From a virus: a stretch of 64,000 nucleotides of DNA. A program made the translations under genes and the position numbers. The first letter of the stretch is position 1. Each line of letters begins with the position of its first letter. This document shows, piece after piece, positions 7,271 through 14,478 of the stretch. A model generated the notes under the pieces. The model was not told the origin of the DNA, made no database searches, and saw only the letters and a program-made list of their open reading frames with translations. Location of the stretch: the IMG/VR virus record IMGVR_UViG_3300010885_061525, positions 1-64,000 of that record. One strand, given 5' to 3'.

Positions 7271-7913
7271 TATTAGAGACAGAATAATATGCACCAGTTT
7301 TTCATCTGTCTCCACAGACAAGGAGATAAGGGCTAGTTTGGCCTTGGCTTCTGAGCAGAGTTTCAAAGGGTCTTTAATAGACTTAAACTCATATGATGAA
7401 TTGATAGAAGACGTGGCTTTTCATAAAAATGTCAACGTGGCTATAAATTTCCCATATCAAGGACTTTCAAACTCTGTAGTTTTAGCAACAGCAGGGGCTT
7501 TAGGTGATTCTTATTACATCAATGATTTTTATATAACGCTAAATAAGTTCGATGTATCTAAATCTAGGACATCTGATATAAGGGCTTATATAAAAGACCT
7601 CAATAACTCTTGCAATAAAAATATCAATTTTACGCTTGAGCTAAGCTGGTTAAAGTCACTAGAGTCTATTGATAAAATATGCTCAATTCTAGAACCTTAT
7701 GAAAGACACAGTTTATCTATAAGCACTTACTGCAAAAAACCCGACAAATTAAGTGATATATTGGCGATAGGAAAGCATCTTAGCTCTAATGGCTCATGTA
7801 AGTATTCTTATTTTGGAGCGCTGCCTGCTAAAAAGGAGGGTATTATTGAACTTTTGGGGGGAGGCTTTTTGTATTGCGGTGTGCCGAAACAATTTTTGGG
7901 GTCCGTAATTTAG
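7260..7913 (+). CDS. DeoC-like TIM-barrel protein (tentative)
   Basis: A TTG start at 7260 overlaps the ThyX stop. The order of strands resembles the deoxyribose-phosphate aldolase fold: an early helix with TDKEIRASLALASEQSF, a strand VNVAINFPYQG where DeoC has its GFP loop, then YYINDFYITLNKFD and NINFTLELSWL where DeoC has the strands bearing its catalytic Lys. I do not see a clear Schiff-base lysine motif, so catalysis is doubtful and the protein may have a changed role. Next to ThyX, a link with deoxynucleotide metabolism is attractive. Remote similarity only. Confidence 0.45.
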   Translation: MSIDIRDRIICTSFSSVSTDKEIRASLALASEQSFKGSLIDLNSYDELIEDVAFHKNVNVAINFPYQGLSNSVVLATAGALGDSYYINDFYITLNKFDVSKSRTSDIRAYIKDLNNSCNKNINFTLELSWLKSLESIDKICSILEPYERHSLSISTYCKKPDKLSDILAIGKHLSSNGSCKYSYFGALPAKKEGIIELLGGGFLYCGVPKQFLGSVI

Positions 7914-7953
7914 AGCCTTTTAACAATTGTGTATTACTCAGAGAGATAATAAC

Positions 7954-8454
7954 ATGGCTACTTCAGGAACAATAAACAATAAACCCGCAGTGCTTAGAAG
8001 AGTAACATCATCTAACGATAAAAGCTTAATTACGTTCGCCAATGTGACCCAAGGTCAATTGGACACTATTAATCCTAGATCTTTAACCACCACAAGCAGC
8101 AGTCTTTCTAGAATAAACATTGCTCTTGGAGGACTAGTTCAATTTTCAAAGGTCGGAGGAAATGTATATCATAGCTCAATTACCACCGTTAAAGATTATA
8201 ATTTAACTGGAGCTGCAACTACTAAGGTTTTGGATATATACGGAAGAGTTGTTAAAGTAACTGGATCTAACATAATAGTTGATAAAGCAACTAGTGGTAG
8301 CCCAAAGTTCGGCGTTACCGCTACTACTTTTGACGCAGATAACGCTCCAGGAAATCTCACTAAGGCCGGAAACGATGGTCTTACTTACTATGTGAAGATG
8401 ACAGGAAGCTTCGGTCCAACAACACAAACCGTAGGAGATTCTTTAGCTAGCTAA
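7954..8454 (+). CDS. Virion-type protein (beta-rich, 166 residues)
   Basis: I start at ATG 7954 (AGAGAG upstream), not at an in-frame ATG at 7927 that gives an odd Cys-containing extension. The product (ATSGTINNKPAVLRRV...) is rich in Thr, Ser, Gly and Val, with short hydrophobic strands such as AATTKVLDIYGRVVKVTGS. This composition is typical of phage tail, decoration or fibre proteins. It is followed after 13 bases by another virion-type gene with a GGAG ribosome site, so the two are probably made together. No specific family recognised. Confidence 0.5.
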   Translation: MATSGTINNKPAVLRRVTSSNDKSLITFANVTQGQLDTINPRSLTTTSSSLSRINIALGGLVQFSKVGGNVYHSSITTVKDYNLTGAATTKVLDIYGRVVKVTGSNIIVDKATSGSPKFGVTATTFDADNAPGNLTKAGNDGLTYYVKMTGSFGPTTQTVGDSLAS

Positions 8455-8467
8455 GGAGAAAAATAAT

Positions 8468-9070
8468 ATGTCAATACAAGGAACAATAACATCGTCGTTT
8501 TCATTCCAAAAAGGTAGCGGTCTTCAAGTCGCTCAAGGTAATCCTATTGAGTCAAGAAGGAATCTTCCTGTGCAGAACTTGGCTAACGGGGCTTTTGCCC
8601 CAAGAATACCCGAACTAATAACTCCAACTGCTGGGACGAGTGAAACTTTTTCTGCGCGCTCATCTCTATATGAGAATGATAATGAAGTATATACATTCTT
8701 CTTTCCGGCGATTGCAGACGCCGTCAATACTCATCTCATGATAGCCAACTTTAGTTACGCCATTGATTCTATCAAGGCTAAGTTTGTCACTGCTTCTTCT
8801 GCCGGAACAGTGGATGTAAAAATTTGCGACAATGGAGAGGCTATCAGCGCAGGAACTAGCGTTTTAGCATCTACTATGTCAATAGCAGGATCTGCTGACA
8901 CGAATGTTGTTGGAAGTCTTACAACAGTTCAAGCTGATAGAAAACTAGCTCGTGGTCAGTCATTGGCTATCGCATTCGGAGGATCTTTAACTAGTATAGC
9001 TGGACTTACAGTTACAGTAGTTCTAAGAAGAATGGTCGCTCCTGCTAGAAACGGGAACTACTTTGAATAA
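8468..9070 (+). CDS. Virion-type protein (200 residues)
   Basis: AAGGAGAAA eight bases upstream of the ATG is a strong ribosome-binding site, which suggests high expression. The protein starts SIQGTITSSFSFQKGSG and is low in charge, with strands such as IKAKFVTASSAGTVDVKICD and LTVTVVLRRM typical of beta-sandwich virion proteins. It shares its general character and N-terminal flavour (GTI, then polar strands) with the gene at 7954. A decoration or tail-appendage role is inferred. Confidence 0.5.
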   Translation: MSIQGTITSSFSFQKGSGLQVAQGNPIESRRNLPVQNLANGAFAPRIPELITPTAGTSETFSARSSLYENDNEVYTFFFPAIADAVNTHLMIANFSYAIDSIKAKFVTASSAGTVDVKICDNGEAISAGTSVLASTMSIAGSADTNVVGSLTTVQADRKLARGQSLAIAFGGSLTSIAGLTVTVVLRRMVAPARNGNYFE

Positions 9071-9089
9071 TGAAAATCTATGAGAAAAG

Positions 9090-9106
9090 CATGCTATAAT
9101 AGCATG
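9090..9106 (+). promoter_or_regulatory. Palindrome with embedded extended -10 box
   Basis: Bases 9090-9106 read as a perfect palindrome with 8-base arms (CATGCTAT, central A, ATAGCATG). Inside is TGCTATAAT (9092-9100), a perfect extended -10 element. Transcription would start around 9106-9107, right at the GTG start codon of the next gene, so the message might be leaderless. There is no good -35 box. The palindrome could also be a repressor site that covers the promoter. Confidence 0.4.
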
Positions 9107-10017
9107 TGAAAAAAGCAATAATCTACACAATCATTAATCCAAAACAGCCCGGCAGTCATCTGTCGGGCGGTTTTGCTGCTACAGACTCTCTTATTGAGGC
9201 TATTGAGTCCAATGGATTTACTGTCGATATAATAACACCAGTTGATAAATGGGTTGATCCAACCACTGCTGATCTTTGTATATATGTTGATATATTCAAC
9301 GACCCTGAAGGCAGTAATGGGTGGTTTGAAAAAGAGCATTACGGCAGCTTCTTGAAGGCAAAAAAATACATTGTTCTTGAGTGCGCTTATACTGGATGCA
9401 CTCCAACGCCCTACGGCCTAGGAGGTAGAGTTGATGGTGGCTCTTATGAACAAACGCAGCTATCTGAATATATGGCTCACCTGACTAAAGGATCTTCATT
9501 GAATATCTTTTTAAGCCCATTACATCGCTATGAATTTCAAAAATTCCTTGGGTGTACGATAGATAGAGTTTATGATTTCTTTCAGCCAATTGATATTGAG
9601 GTTTTTAACAATCAGAATAAAGAAAGAGATATTCCGTTTTTGTTTGTTGGAGCTTTAAATTGGTTTAAGGGCTTAGACAATGTGTTGGAAATTTTTGGTA
9701 ATAAGGGACTTCACGTGGTTGGTAGAAGAACTGACGTAGTGTCTGCTCTTCCTAACTCAGTAACCTATCTTGGAGAAAAAACTCCTAAAGAGTTGGCTGA
9801 AGTATACAATAGAACTAAAAGATTCATACATCTTCCAAGATGGCAAGAGCCTTCTGCAAGAACTGTAGTAGAGGCCGCTTTATGTGGATGCGATTTGATA
9901 GTTAACGAAAACGTTGGAGTTTTAAGCTTTGGATATGATATAAGAGATCCAAATCTTAGCGCTCTATCTAAGAGTCACATAAATAAAGTCTTAGGAGAAG
10001 TATTAAATGCTAACTAA
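9106..10017 (+). CDS. Glycosyltransferase, GT4-like
   Basis: The 303-residue product starts at GTG 9106 (next codons AAA AAA GCA). Its N-terminal half is a Rossmann-like domain (AIIYTIINPKQPGSHLSGG). The C-terminal half has the family features of retaining GT4 enzymes: FLFVGALNWFKGLDNVLEIF, then YLGEKTPKELAEVYN, and the donor-binding end PRWQEPSARTVVEAALCGCD containing the E-x7-E-like region. It should transfer a sugar from a nucleotide donor; acceptor unknown. The stop overlaps the methyltransferase at 10007, so sugar transfer and methylation are probably coupled. Confidence 0.75.
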   Translation: MKKAIIYTIINPKQPGSHLSGGFAATDSLIEAIESNGFTVDIITPVDKWVDPTTADLCIYVDIFNDPEGSNGWFEKEHYGSFLKAKKYIVLECAYTGCTPTPYGLGGRVDGGSYEQTQLSEYMAHLTKGSSLNIFLSPLHRYEFQKFLGCTIDRVYDFFQPIDIEVFNNQNKERDIPFLFVGALNWFKGLDNVLEIFGNKGLHVVGRRTDVVSALPNSVTYLGEKTPKELAEVYNRTKRFIHLPRWQEPSARTVVEAALCGCDLIVNENVGVLSFGYDIRDPNLSALSKSHINKVLGEVLNAN

Positions 10018-10597
10018 AGTCACTGATTTTATGGGTAAAAGTTTTGGAGAAAACGAAGTTGTAAAAATAGATGTAGCTCATGGTCTTTATGTGCTAGGAC
10101 TTGTTACTGCTTCAAAACCGAAAACCATACTAGAGCTTGGTATTGGATCAGGTTACACTACTGACTTAATAATAAAGGCAGCATCAATTAATCAAAATAA
10201 TCCAAAGATAGACGTAGTAGATAATTGGTCTGATTTTAATTTTCAAGCTCCTATCGATGCTATACAAAAATATTCAAAACTAGTAAACTTAATTAATATG
10301 AGTGAGTTAGAATATGTATTCTCGACTGAAAATCGTTATGATTTCATATTTAGCGATGCGGACCATAATAACACGGATAAATGGTTTTCATATGTATACC
10401 AAAATCTACTTAACCCAGGAGGCTACTTAATGTATCACGATGTAACAAACGCGAGCTTTCCTAATTTGAAAAACATTCTTGCTTTATGCCACATGTCAAA
10501 GCTAAACTATAGACTTTTTTACAAAAATTCTAATAATTCAGAAAGATGCGATAGGGGTCTTCTATGCATTCATAAAGACGAGGTAGTCGCCAAATGA
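10007..10597 (+). CDS. Class I SAM-dependent methyltransferase
   Basis: Residues about 38-55 carry the glycine-rich SAM loop (PKTILELGIGSGYTTDLI), followed by KIDVVDNW (acidic ribose-binding position) and YDFIFSDADHNNTDKW, then GGYLMYHDV. This order matches small methyltransferases of the TylF/Methyltransf_24 type, which often methylate sugars. The gene overlaps both the preceding glycosyltransferase and the next methyltransferase, suggesting a short pathway that builds and methylates a glycan. Substrate unknown. Confidence 0.75.
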   Translation: MLTKVTDFMGKSFGENEVVKIDVAHGLYVLGLVTASKPKTILELGIGSGYTTDLIIKAASINQNNPKIDVVDNWSDFNFQAPIDAIQKYSKLVNLINMSELEYVFSTENRYDFIFSDADHNNTDKWFSYVYQNLLNPGGYLMYHDVTNASFPNLKNILALCHMSKLNYRLFYKNSNNSERCDRGLLCIHKDEVVAK

Positions 10598-11214
10598 ACA
10601 CACCATTAGAAACAGACAGTCTTGATTATGACGTTCTTTTTGAAGCGTCAAAAATGATAAAAAATGTAGATGGCGCTATATGTGAAATAGGAACACGGAG
10701 AGGAGGAAGCGTTCAACACATAGTCAAAGGCTTGTTTTCAAACAGCGATTTTGGCAGAAACATTGTATTAATAGATCCATATGGAAATATAGATTACGAC
10801 GCAGGAGAAGTTAGTAAGAACATAAAATTGGATTATACAAATACAATGCGTTATCAAGCGACATCTGATATATGTGAAATGGTTAAGCATTTAAATGTAA
10901 ATATAATATTCATGACTTTAGAGGATTCAGAGTTCATGAAAAGATTCAGCGACGGAGTTCCGTTTTATCTAGATAATAAAAAATTAGAGGATAAATACGC
11001 CTTAGTCTTCTTTGATGGACCTCACTCTAATCTTAAAGTTTTAGAAGAAGCCAAGTTTTTTGTAGAACGTTCTTCACCGGGATCTGTCTTTGTTTTTGAC
11101 GATCTGCCCGCTTACGACCACTCAATCACAGAAGATTACCTTTATAGTAACGGATTCACCTTAATAAGGTATGGTTTACATAAAAACAAAGCGAGCTATG
11201 TAAGACTGAAATGA
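10594..11214 (+). CDS. Class I SAM-dependent methyltransferase
   Basis: The 206-residue protein has a SAM-binding loop AICEIGTRRGGSVQHIV, an acidic strand end NIVLIDPYGNIDYD, then ALVFFDGPHSNLKVLEEAKF and GSVFVFDDLPAYDH. That pattern matches the TylF/CmcI-like group acting on sugars or small molecules. It begins in an ATGA overlap with the upstream methyltransferase. Its sequence differs too much from its neighbour to be a recent duplicate. It closes this three-gene unit; about 140 bases without a gene follow. Confidence 0.72.
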   Translation: MNTPLETDSLDYDVLFEASKMIKNVDGAICEIGTRRGGSVQHIVKGLFSNSDFGRNIVLIDPYGNIDYDAGEVSKNIKLDYTNTMRYQATSDICEMVKHLNVNIIFMTLEDSEFMKRFSDGVPFYLDNKKLEDKYALVFFDGPHSNLKVLEEAKFFVERSSPGSVFVFDDLPAYDHSITEDYLYSNGFTLIRYGLHKNKASYVRLK

Positions 11215-11342
11215 TAGTAAAACTATTCAAATCTATGCGTTATTAATTGTAATTTTCAATAAAACTTTAATGATTAATTAATCCACTTCAAATTTATTGA
11301 AGAATGGGGTTTTCTATACTTTTTGTGGCTTTAAATTTATTT

Positions 11343-11350
11343 TATAAATA
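11343..11350 (+). promoter_or_regulatory. TATAAATA element, T4-late-like
   Basis: The octamer TATAAATA, the known late-promoter -10 sequence of phage T4, lies three bases before the ATG at 11354, in a 140-base AT-rich gap with no gene. The gap also has a small inverted repeat (CTTCAA 11286-11291 / TTGAAG 11297-11302). In such AT-rich DNA the octamer may arise by chance, and no other clear cluster of it was seen. Confidence 0.25.
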
Positions 11351-11353
11351 TAT

Positions 11354-11854
11354 ATGAAACCTATATCACTTTCAGAATCAGAGATCAAGATTTGCTCGTG
11401 GCTGGCAAGCCATAGATATACTAACAATAGAGCGGGTTCTATAACCGATAGAAAAATAGGGCCTCAGAGCGTGGAATCAACAGACCTTGAAGGAATCTGT
11501 GGAGAGTTTGCTGTTTGTAAATATTTAAATATATATCCAGACCTTTCTATTCACGTTAGAAAAGGCGGGGAAGATGGATTACTAAAGAAGCTCTCCTTTG
11601 ACGTAAAGACGACAAAATATAAAACTGGTAAGCTGATCGCCTCAATAACAAAGAACACCTCTGAGACTAACATCTATATACTTGCGATTGGATTCAAAGG
11701 AGAGTATACAATAGCGGGATGGTGCTTTGCTGTAGATTTATTTAAAGATGAAAACATAACCGATCTTGGTTACGGACCAGTGTATGGTCTTTCCCAAGAT
11801 CGGCTAAATGTTTCTATCGAAGGTCTTAAATTCATTAACGTGATTAATACATGA
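11354..11854 (+). CDS. PD-(D/E)XK nuclease-like protein
   Basis: The 166-residue product has the order of a restriction-enzyme-like fold: a helix LEGICGEFAVCKYLNI with the conserved Glu, then a strand with KGGEDG and SFDVKTTKYKTGKL, where Asp and DVK form the catalytic core, then NIYILAIGFKGEYTIAGWCF. This arrangement is common in uncharacterised phage nucleases. No specificity domain is attached. It is the last forward gene before the first reverse-strand island, whose nearest gene converges on it with a 21-base gap. Confidence 0.6.
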   Translation: MKPISLSESEIKICSWLASHRYTNNRAGSITDRKIGPQSVESTDLEGICGEFAVCKYLNIYPDLSIHVRKGGEDGLLKKLSFDVKTTKYKTGKLIASITKNTSETNIYILAIGFKGEYTIAGWCFAVDLFKDENITDLGYGPVYGLSQDRLNVSIEGLKFINVINT

Positions 11855-11875
11855 TACTCTTACTTAATATTCTTA

Positions 11876-12103
11876 TCAAAAATTTTTCTCGAAGAACACA
11901 GATGGGCATTTACACACGTTATGTCTTAGAGTAATGTCACCCCAGTGAAAAATGTGATGTCCTTTTCTATATAAACAAACGGTTTTTTGATTTTGACATT
12001 CCTTGTAGTCCTTGCAGAATTTAGAGCATGGAGGATCTGGTGACGTATCATAAGAGATCACCTTTATCAATTTACTTAATTCGTTTTTTAATGAATTTTT
12101 CAT
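11876..12103 (-). CDS. 75-residue leader-bearing Cys-rich protein
   Basis: A longer reading frame overlaps the Pro-rich end of the upstream gene, but the sensible start is ATG 12103, 16 bases after that gene's stop. The product begins MKNSLKNELSKLIKVISYD, resembling the short amphipathic leader seen on other proteins of this phage, then has seven Cys including PCSKFCKDYKEC (a CX3C) and HNVCKC, and a His pair. It is likely disulfide-bonded or metal-binding. It is the last gene of the 14314-11876 operon. Confidence 0.55.
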   Translation of the reverse strand: MKNSLKNELSKLIKVISYDTSPDPPCSKFCKDYKECQNQKTVCLYRKGHHIFHWGDITLRHNVCKCPSVFFEKNF

Positions 12104-12119
12104 AACATTTTTACTTTTA

Positions 12120-13235
12120 TTATCTTCGTCTTGAAGCGTTAGAGTTGGTGGTAGGGGTGGTTGAATTAGGCTTATAGTTGGCAGGAGGCATTCCTCCTGC
12201 AGGAAGAGTTCCGCCTCCGGGAGGGGTTCCTCCTCCGGGAGGGGTTCCTCCTCCGGGAGGATTTCCGTCCGGAGGAGTAGTGTCCTCGTCAGTAGAATTT
12301 CCTTCGTCAGTAGCATCACCGGTCGGAGTTCCGCATTGTAAATCTTTAACTTCACCTAGCAAAGTATCAATATAGCGGTCAGCGTCAATTCCTGCAGGCA
12401 ATATGCCTGCGGCGGTAATAACCCCTGCTAGAGCAGCGCGAGCAGCCGCTAAATCTACCAGTAGCGCTGCTCCTATAGTACCCCCACTAGCCGTATTAAT
12501 TGCTATGGCAGCTATTAGTGCGACTATCAATACTAAATAAGTAGAAATCTGATCAATAGTTTGCCAAGGCACGTTTGAAAATTTATTTCTTAAGTACAAG
12601 GTATATACAGCGGCGGAACTACAGAATTCTGCGCATGTCTTGGCTCCATTGTATAATCCATCTATTATTAGAGCTAGCGCTGCCATTGCAGCGCCAACTC
12701 CCTCTAAGCTCAGCTTCTGTCCTAGTGTAGCCCATTCGTCTTCAGTCAATAAATCCTCACCCACGTTAATCTTTAGAAGTTCAAGTATTTTCTCAGGATC
12801 ACAGCCCTGTCTATTCATCTCTGATAATATCTTCAATAACGAATTCAAAGCCTCGTCTATTCGTATCTTTTCATGTTTCCATAAAATATCTTTAAAATAT
12901 TGACGCATCCCGGGAATTTTTTCGCAACTTATGTTGATTATATGTTTTAAAGCCCCAGCAAGGTCTCCCGGACGCATAGGGATGTTACGACCGCTTTCAT
13001 AATCATGTATCAGCATGCGCTTCTCTTTCAATAAGCTCTCAAACAGATCAGCGCAACGTTTATTTGCTTTCCTCCATAGCACATAAAATAAAACAACTGC
13101 CGCACCGCCGTACCCCGCAATTAGCTGGACCCAAGGACTAGCCCACCAACTAGTGTCCTCTTGAATAACAATAGCGTTAATACTATTTATGAATCTTTGA
13201 GAAGCCAAGGAACGATTACTGTTATTAAATGCCAT
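12120..13235 (-). CDS. Leader-bearing membrane protein with Pro/Gly repeat tail
   Basis: The 371-residue protein has four parts: a 25-residue N-terminal leader (FNNSNRSLASQRFINSINA) shared with the next protein upstream; a first membrane helix (LIAGYGGAAVVLFYVLW, near residues 38-55); a soluble helical middle; and a hydrophobic pair of segments (YLVLIVALIAAIAINTAS and later AALAGVITAAGILPAG). The C-terminus is acidic then a GGGTPP repeat and a basic SRRR end. Two more Cys lie in the middle (AEFCSS) and tail (LQCG). It is a probable inner-membrane or virion-internal protein of unknown role. The body is unrelated in detail to its tandem partner although the plan is the same. Confidence 0.65.
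   Translation of the reverse strand: MAFNNSNRSLASQRFINSINAIVIQEDTSWWASPWVQLIAGYGGAAVVLFYVLWRKANKRCADLFESLLKEKRMLIHDYESGRNIPMRPGDLAGALKHIINISCEKIPGMRQYFKDILWKHEKIRIDEALNSLLKILSEMNRQGCDPEKILELLKINVGEDLLTEDEWATLGQKLSLEGVGAAMAALALIIDGLYNGAKTCAEFCSSAAVYTLYLRNKFSNVPWQTIDQISTYLVLIVALIAAIAINTASGGTIGAALLVDLAAARAALAGVITAAGILPAGIDADRYIDTLLGEVKDLQCGTPTGDATDEGNSTDEDTTPPDGNPPGGGTPPGGGTPPGGGTLPAGGMPPANYKPNSTTPTTNSNASRRR
12208..12261 (-). repeat. Three tandem 18-base units encoding GGGTPP
   Basis: Units at 12208-12225, 12226-12243 and 12244-12261 differ by single bases (forward-strand unit GTTCCTCCTCCGGGAGGG). On the reverse strand they encode successive GGGTPP hexapeptides in the flexible tail of the 371-residue membrane protein. 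Copy number probably varies by slippage between related phages. Confidence 0.85.
13161..13235 (-). repeat. Leader-coding DNA, copy 1 (pairs with 14240-14314)
   Basis: The first 25 codons of the 12120-13235 gene match those of the 13241-14314 gene with about five base differences in 75, nearly all silent, and the match continues a few bases past the ATG into the upstream side (ATTTATGG context). Similarity stops abruptly after the VIQ codons. Confidence 0.8.
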
Positions 13236-13240
13236 AAATA

Positions 13241-14314
13241 TTAACTCAACTTTCTATTAAAAATTTGTCTTGAAGCGTTAGAGTTGGTGGCAGGAGGGGC
13301 TTTCGGAGGAGGCATTCCTCCTCCAGGAGGAGTGTCATCTTCCTCTTCATCGGTGAAAATTGGCGCGCCTGCAGGAGGAGTGCCATCGTCACTAGTATCT
13401 ACGGCTCGACTTTCGCAACCTATATTGGCAGTTTGATCAAGCAAACTTTGAATAAATTCATCAGTGCTCATTCCATCAGGAACCATCTTGGCCGCCTCAA
13501 CCGCTGCAGAAAGTTGTCCTGTGGCCACAACTAAAAGTGCGGCTGCGCCTCCTACGGTGCCTATTACAGCGCCGGCTCTAACAAGTATATATAGCGCTGC
13601 GACTAATACAATAAGACCGGCAATAACCGATAGAATATCTATCGCAATATCTGGAAATATATTTTTCAAATAATTTGAGACCGCAGCTGCTCTGGAGCAT
13701 GCTCCAGAGCAGGTTTTTTGAAAGTCAAACCAGGCCTTGACCATCCAAGCGGCCAAACCAGCCACAGCAGCAGCTTCAGTCAAATTTTGTAACTTGTCAA
13801 GCTCCTTCCAATGCCCGGCGGGAACTCTATCCTTTGTCATGCTTTTAAGTCTATCAAGGATTTCCTTCATTGTACAACCTGCGTCCAAAGCTTGTTGTAT
13901 TACGTTTCCTACTCTGTTTACGAGGGACGCTCCCAGTTCCGGATTGGAGTAATTGCCAAACTCATCCAGTGGTCCCCTCAATTTATCCATATACTCACCA
14001 AGTCCCGTCCATGAAGTACATTTAATTAGTCGCATTTGCCCCGCCACAAAATTCAAAGCTTTGACCAATTTGTCAAGGGCTTTATCAGCATCTCCCTTCT
14101 TCGCCAAAATCTTGTTCAAAGCTTTGAGGCAGGGATCTTCCTGTCTCTGCCACAGCCGCCATGCAGCGCCTAATAATACAATTCCGGTCGTTAAGTTGGC
14201 TAGGCCCCACTCCCAACCATCCCAATCACCCCAATCCGGTTGAATAACAATAGCATTGATACTATTTATGAATCTTTGAGAAGCAAAGGAGCGATTGCTG
14301 TTATTAAATGCCAT
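13241..14314 (-). CDS. Leader-bearing membrane protein, paralogue of the 12120-13235 product
   Basis: The 357-residue product begins with the same leader as the downstream protein (one change, Leu to Phe, in 25 residues) and follows the same plan: a Trp-rich segment, a membrane helix (LTTGIVLLGAAWRLW), a helical domain with Cys at CTSWTG and CTMKEIL, two C-terminal hydrophobic segments (ILSVIAGLIVLVAALYIL and VGGAAALLVVATG), then an acidic and Pro-rich tail ending NSNASRQIF. The bodies share few identical residues, so the leader is conserved while the rest diverges. This is the promoter-proximal gene of the reverse operon; AGGTG lies upstream but rather far (11 bases) from the ATG. Confidence 0.65.
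   Translation of the reverse strand: MAFNNSNRSFASQRFINSINAIVIQPDWGDWDGWEWGLANLTTGIVLLGAAWRLWQRQEDPCLKALNKILAKKGDADKALDKLVKALNFVAGQMRLIKCTSWTGLGEYMDKLRGPLDEFGNYSNPELGASLVNRVGNVIQQALDAGCTMKEILDRLKSMTKDRVPAGHWKELDKLQNLTEAAAVAGLAAWMVKAWFDFQKTCSGACSRAAAVSNYLKNIFPDIAIDILSVIAGLIVLVAALYILVRAGAVIGTVGGAAALLVVATGQLSAAVEAAKMVPDGMSTDEFIQSLLDQTANIGCESRAVDTSDDGTPPAGAPIFTDEEEDDTPPGGGMPPPKAPPATNSNASRQIFNRKLS
14240..14314 (-). repeat. Leader-coding DNA, copy 2 (pairs with 13161-13235)
   Basis: This is the partner of the copy at 13161-13235. The sharp boundary between near-identical leader DNA and unrelated body DNA suggests copying or gene conversion of the leader alone. Confidence 0.8.
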
Positions 14315-14402
14315 AAATATAAATACACCTCAATGGGAGTATTAAGTAAAACCCTCCCGTGCGATTTTAATTAAAGATCTCTTTTTGCCGTTCAATAGTC
14401 CT

Positions 14403-14431
14403 TTGACATCAAATTGAGATCGATTCTTATC
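14403..14431 (+). promoter_or_regulatory. Weak sigma-70-like promoter candidate
   Basis: A perfect TTGACA at 14403-14408 is followed 16-17 bases later only by poor -10 matches (TCTTAT or CTTATC, 14425-14431). It lies in the 164-base divergent gap between the reverse operon and the glycosyltransferase at 14479. The same gap has a TATAAATA on the forward strand at 14318-14325. Confidence 0.25.
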
Positions 14432-14478
14432 AAAATCCTTAAATAGATCCTTGAAATAGGCCACAATATACACCCACC

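Noticed and set aside
11876-12355. Long reverse frame of 159 codons starting at 12355
   Set aside because: Its first half lies within the Pro/Gly repeat of the upstream gene in another frame and has an odd Glu/Leu/Pro composition. The believable part starts at ATG 12103.
12178-12375. Forward frame of 65 codons full of Gly and Pro
   Set aside because: It is the complement of the GGGTPP repeat in the reverse membrane-protein gene; a GC-rich repeat stays open on both strands.
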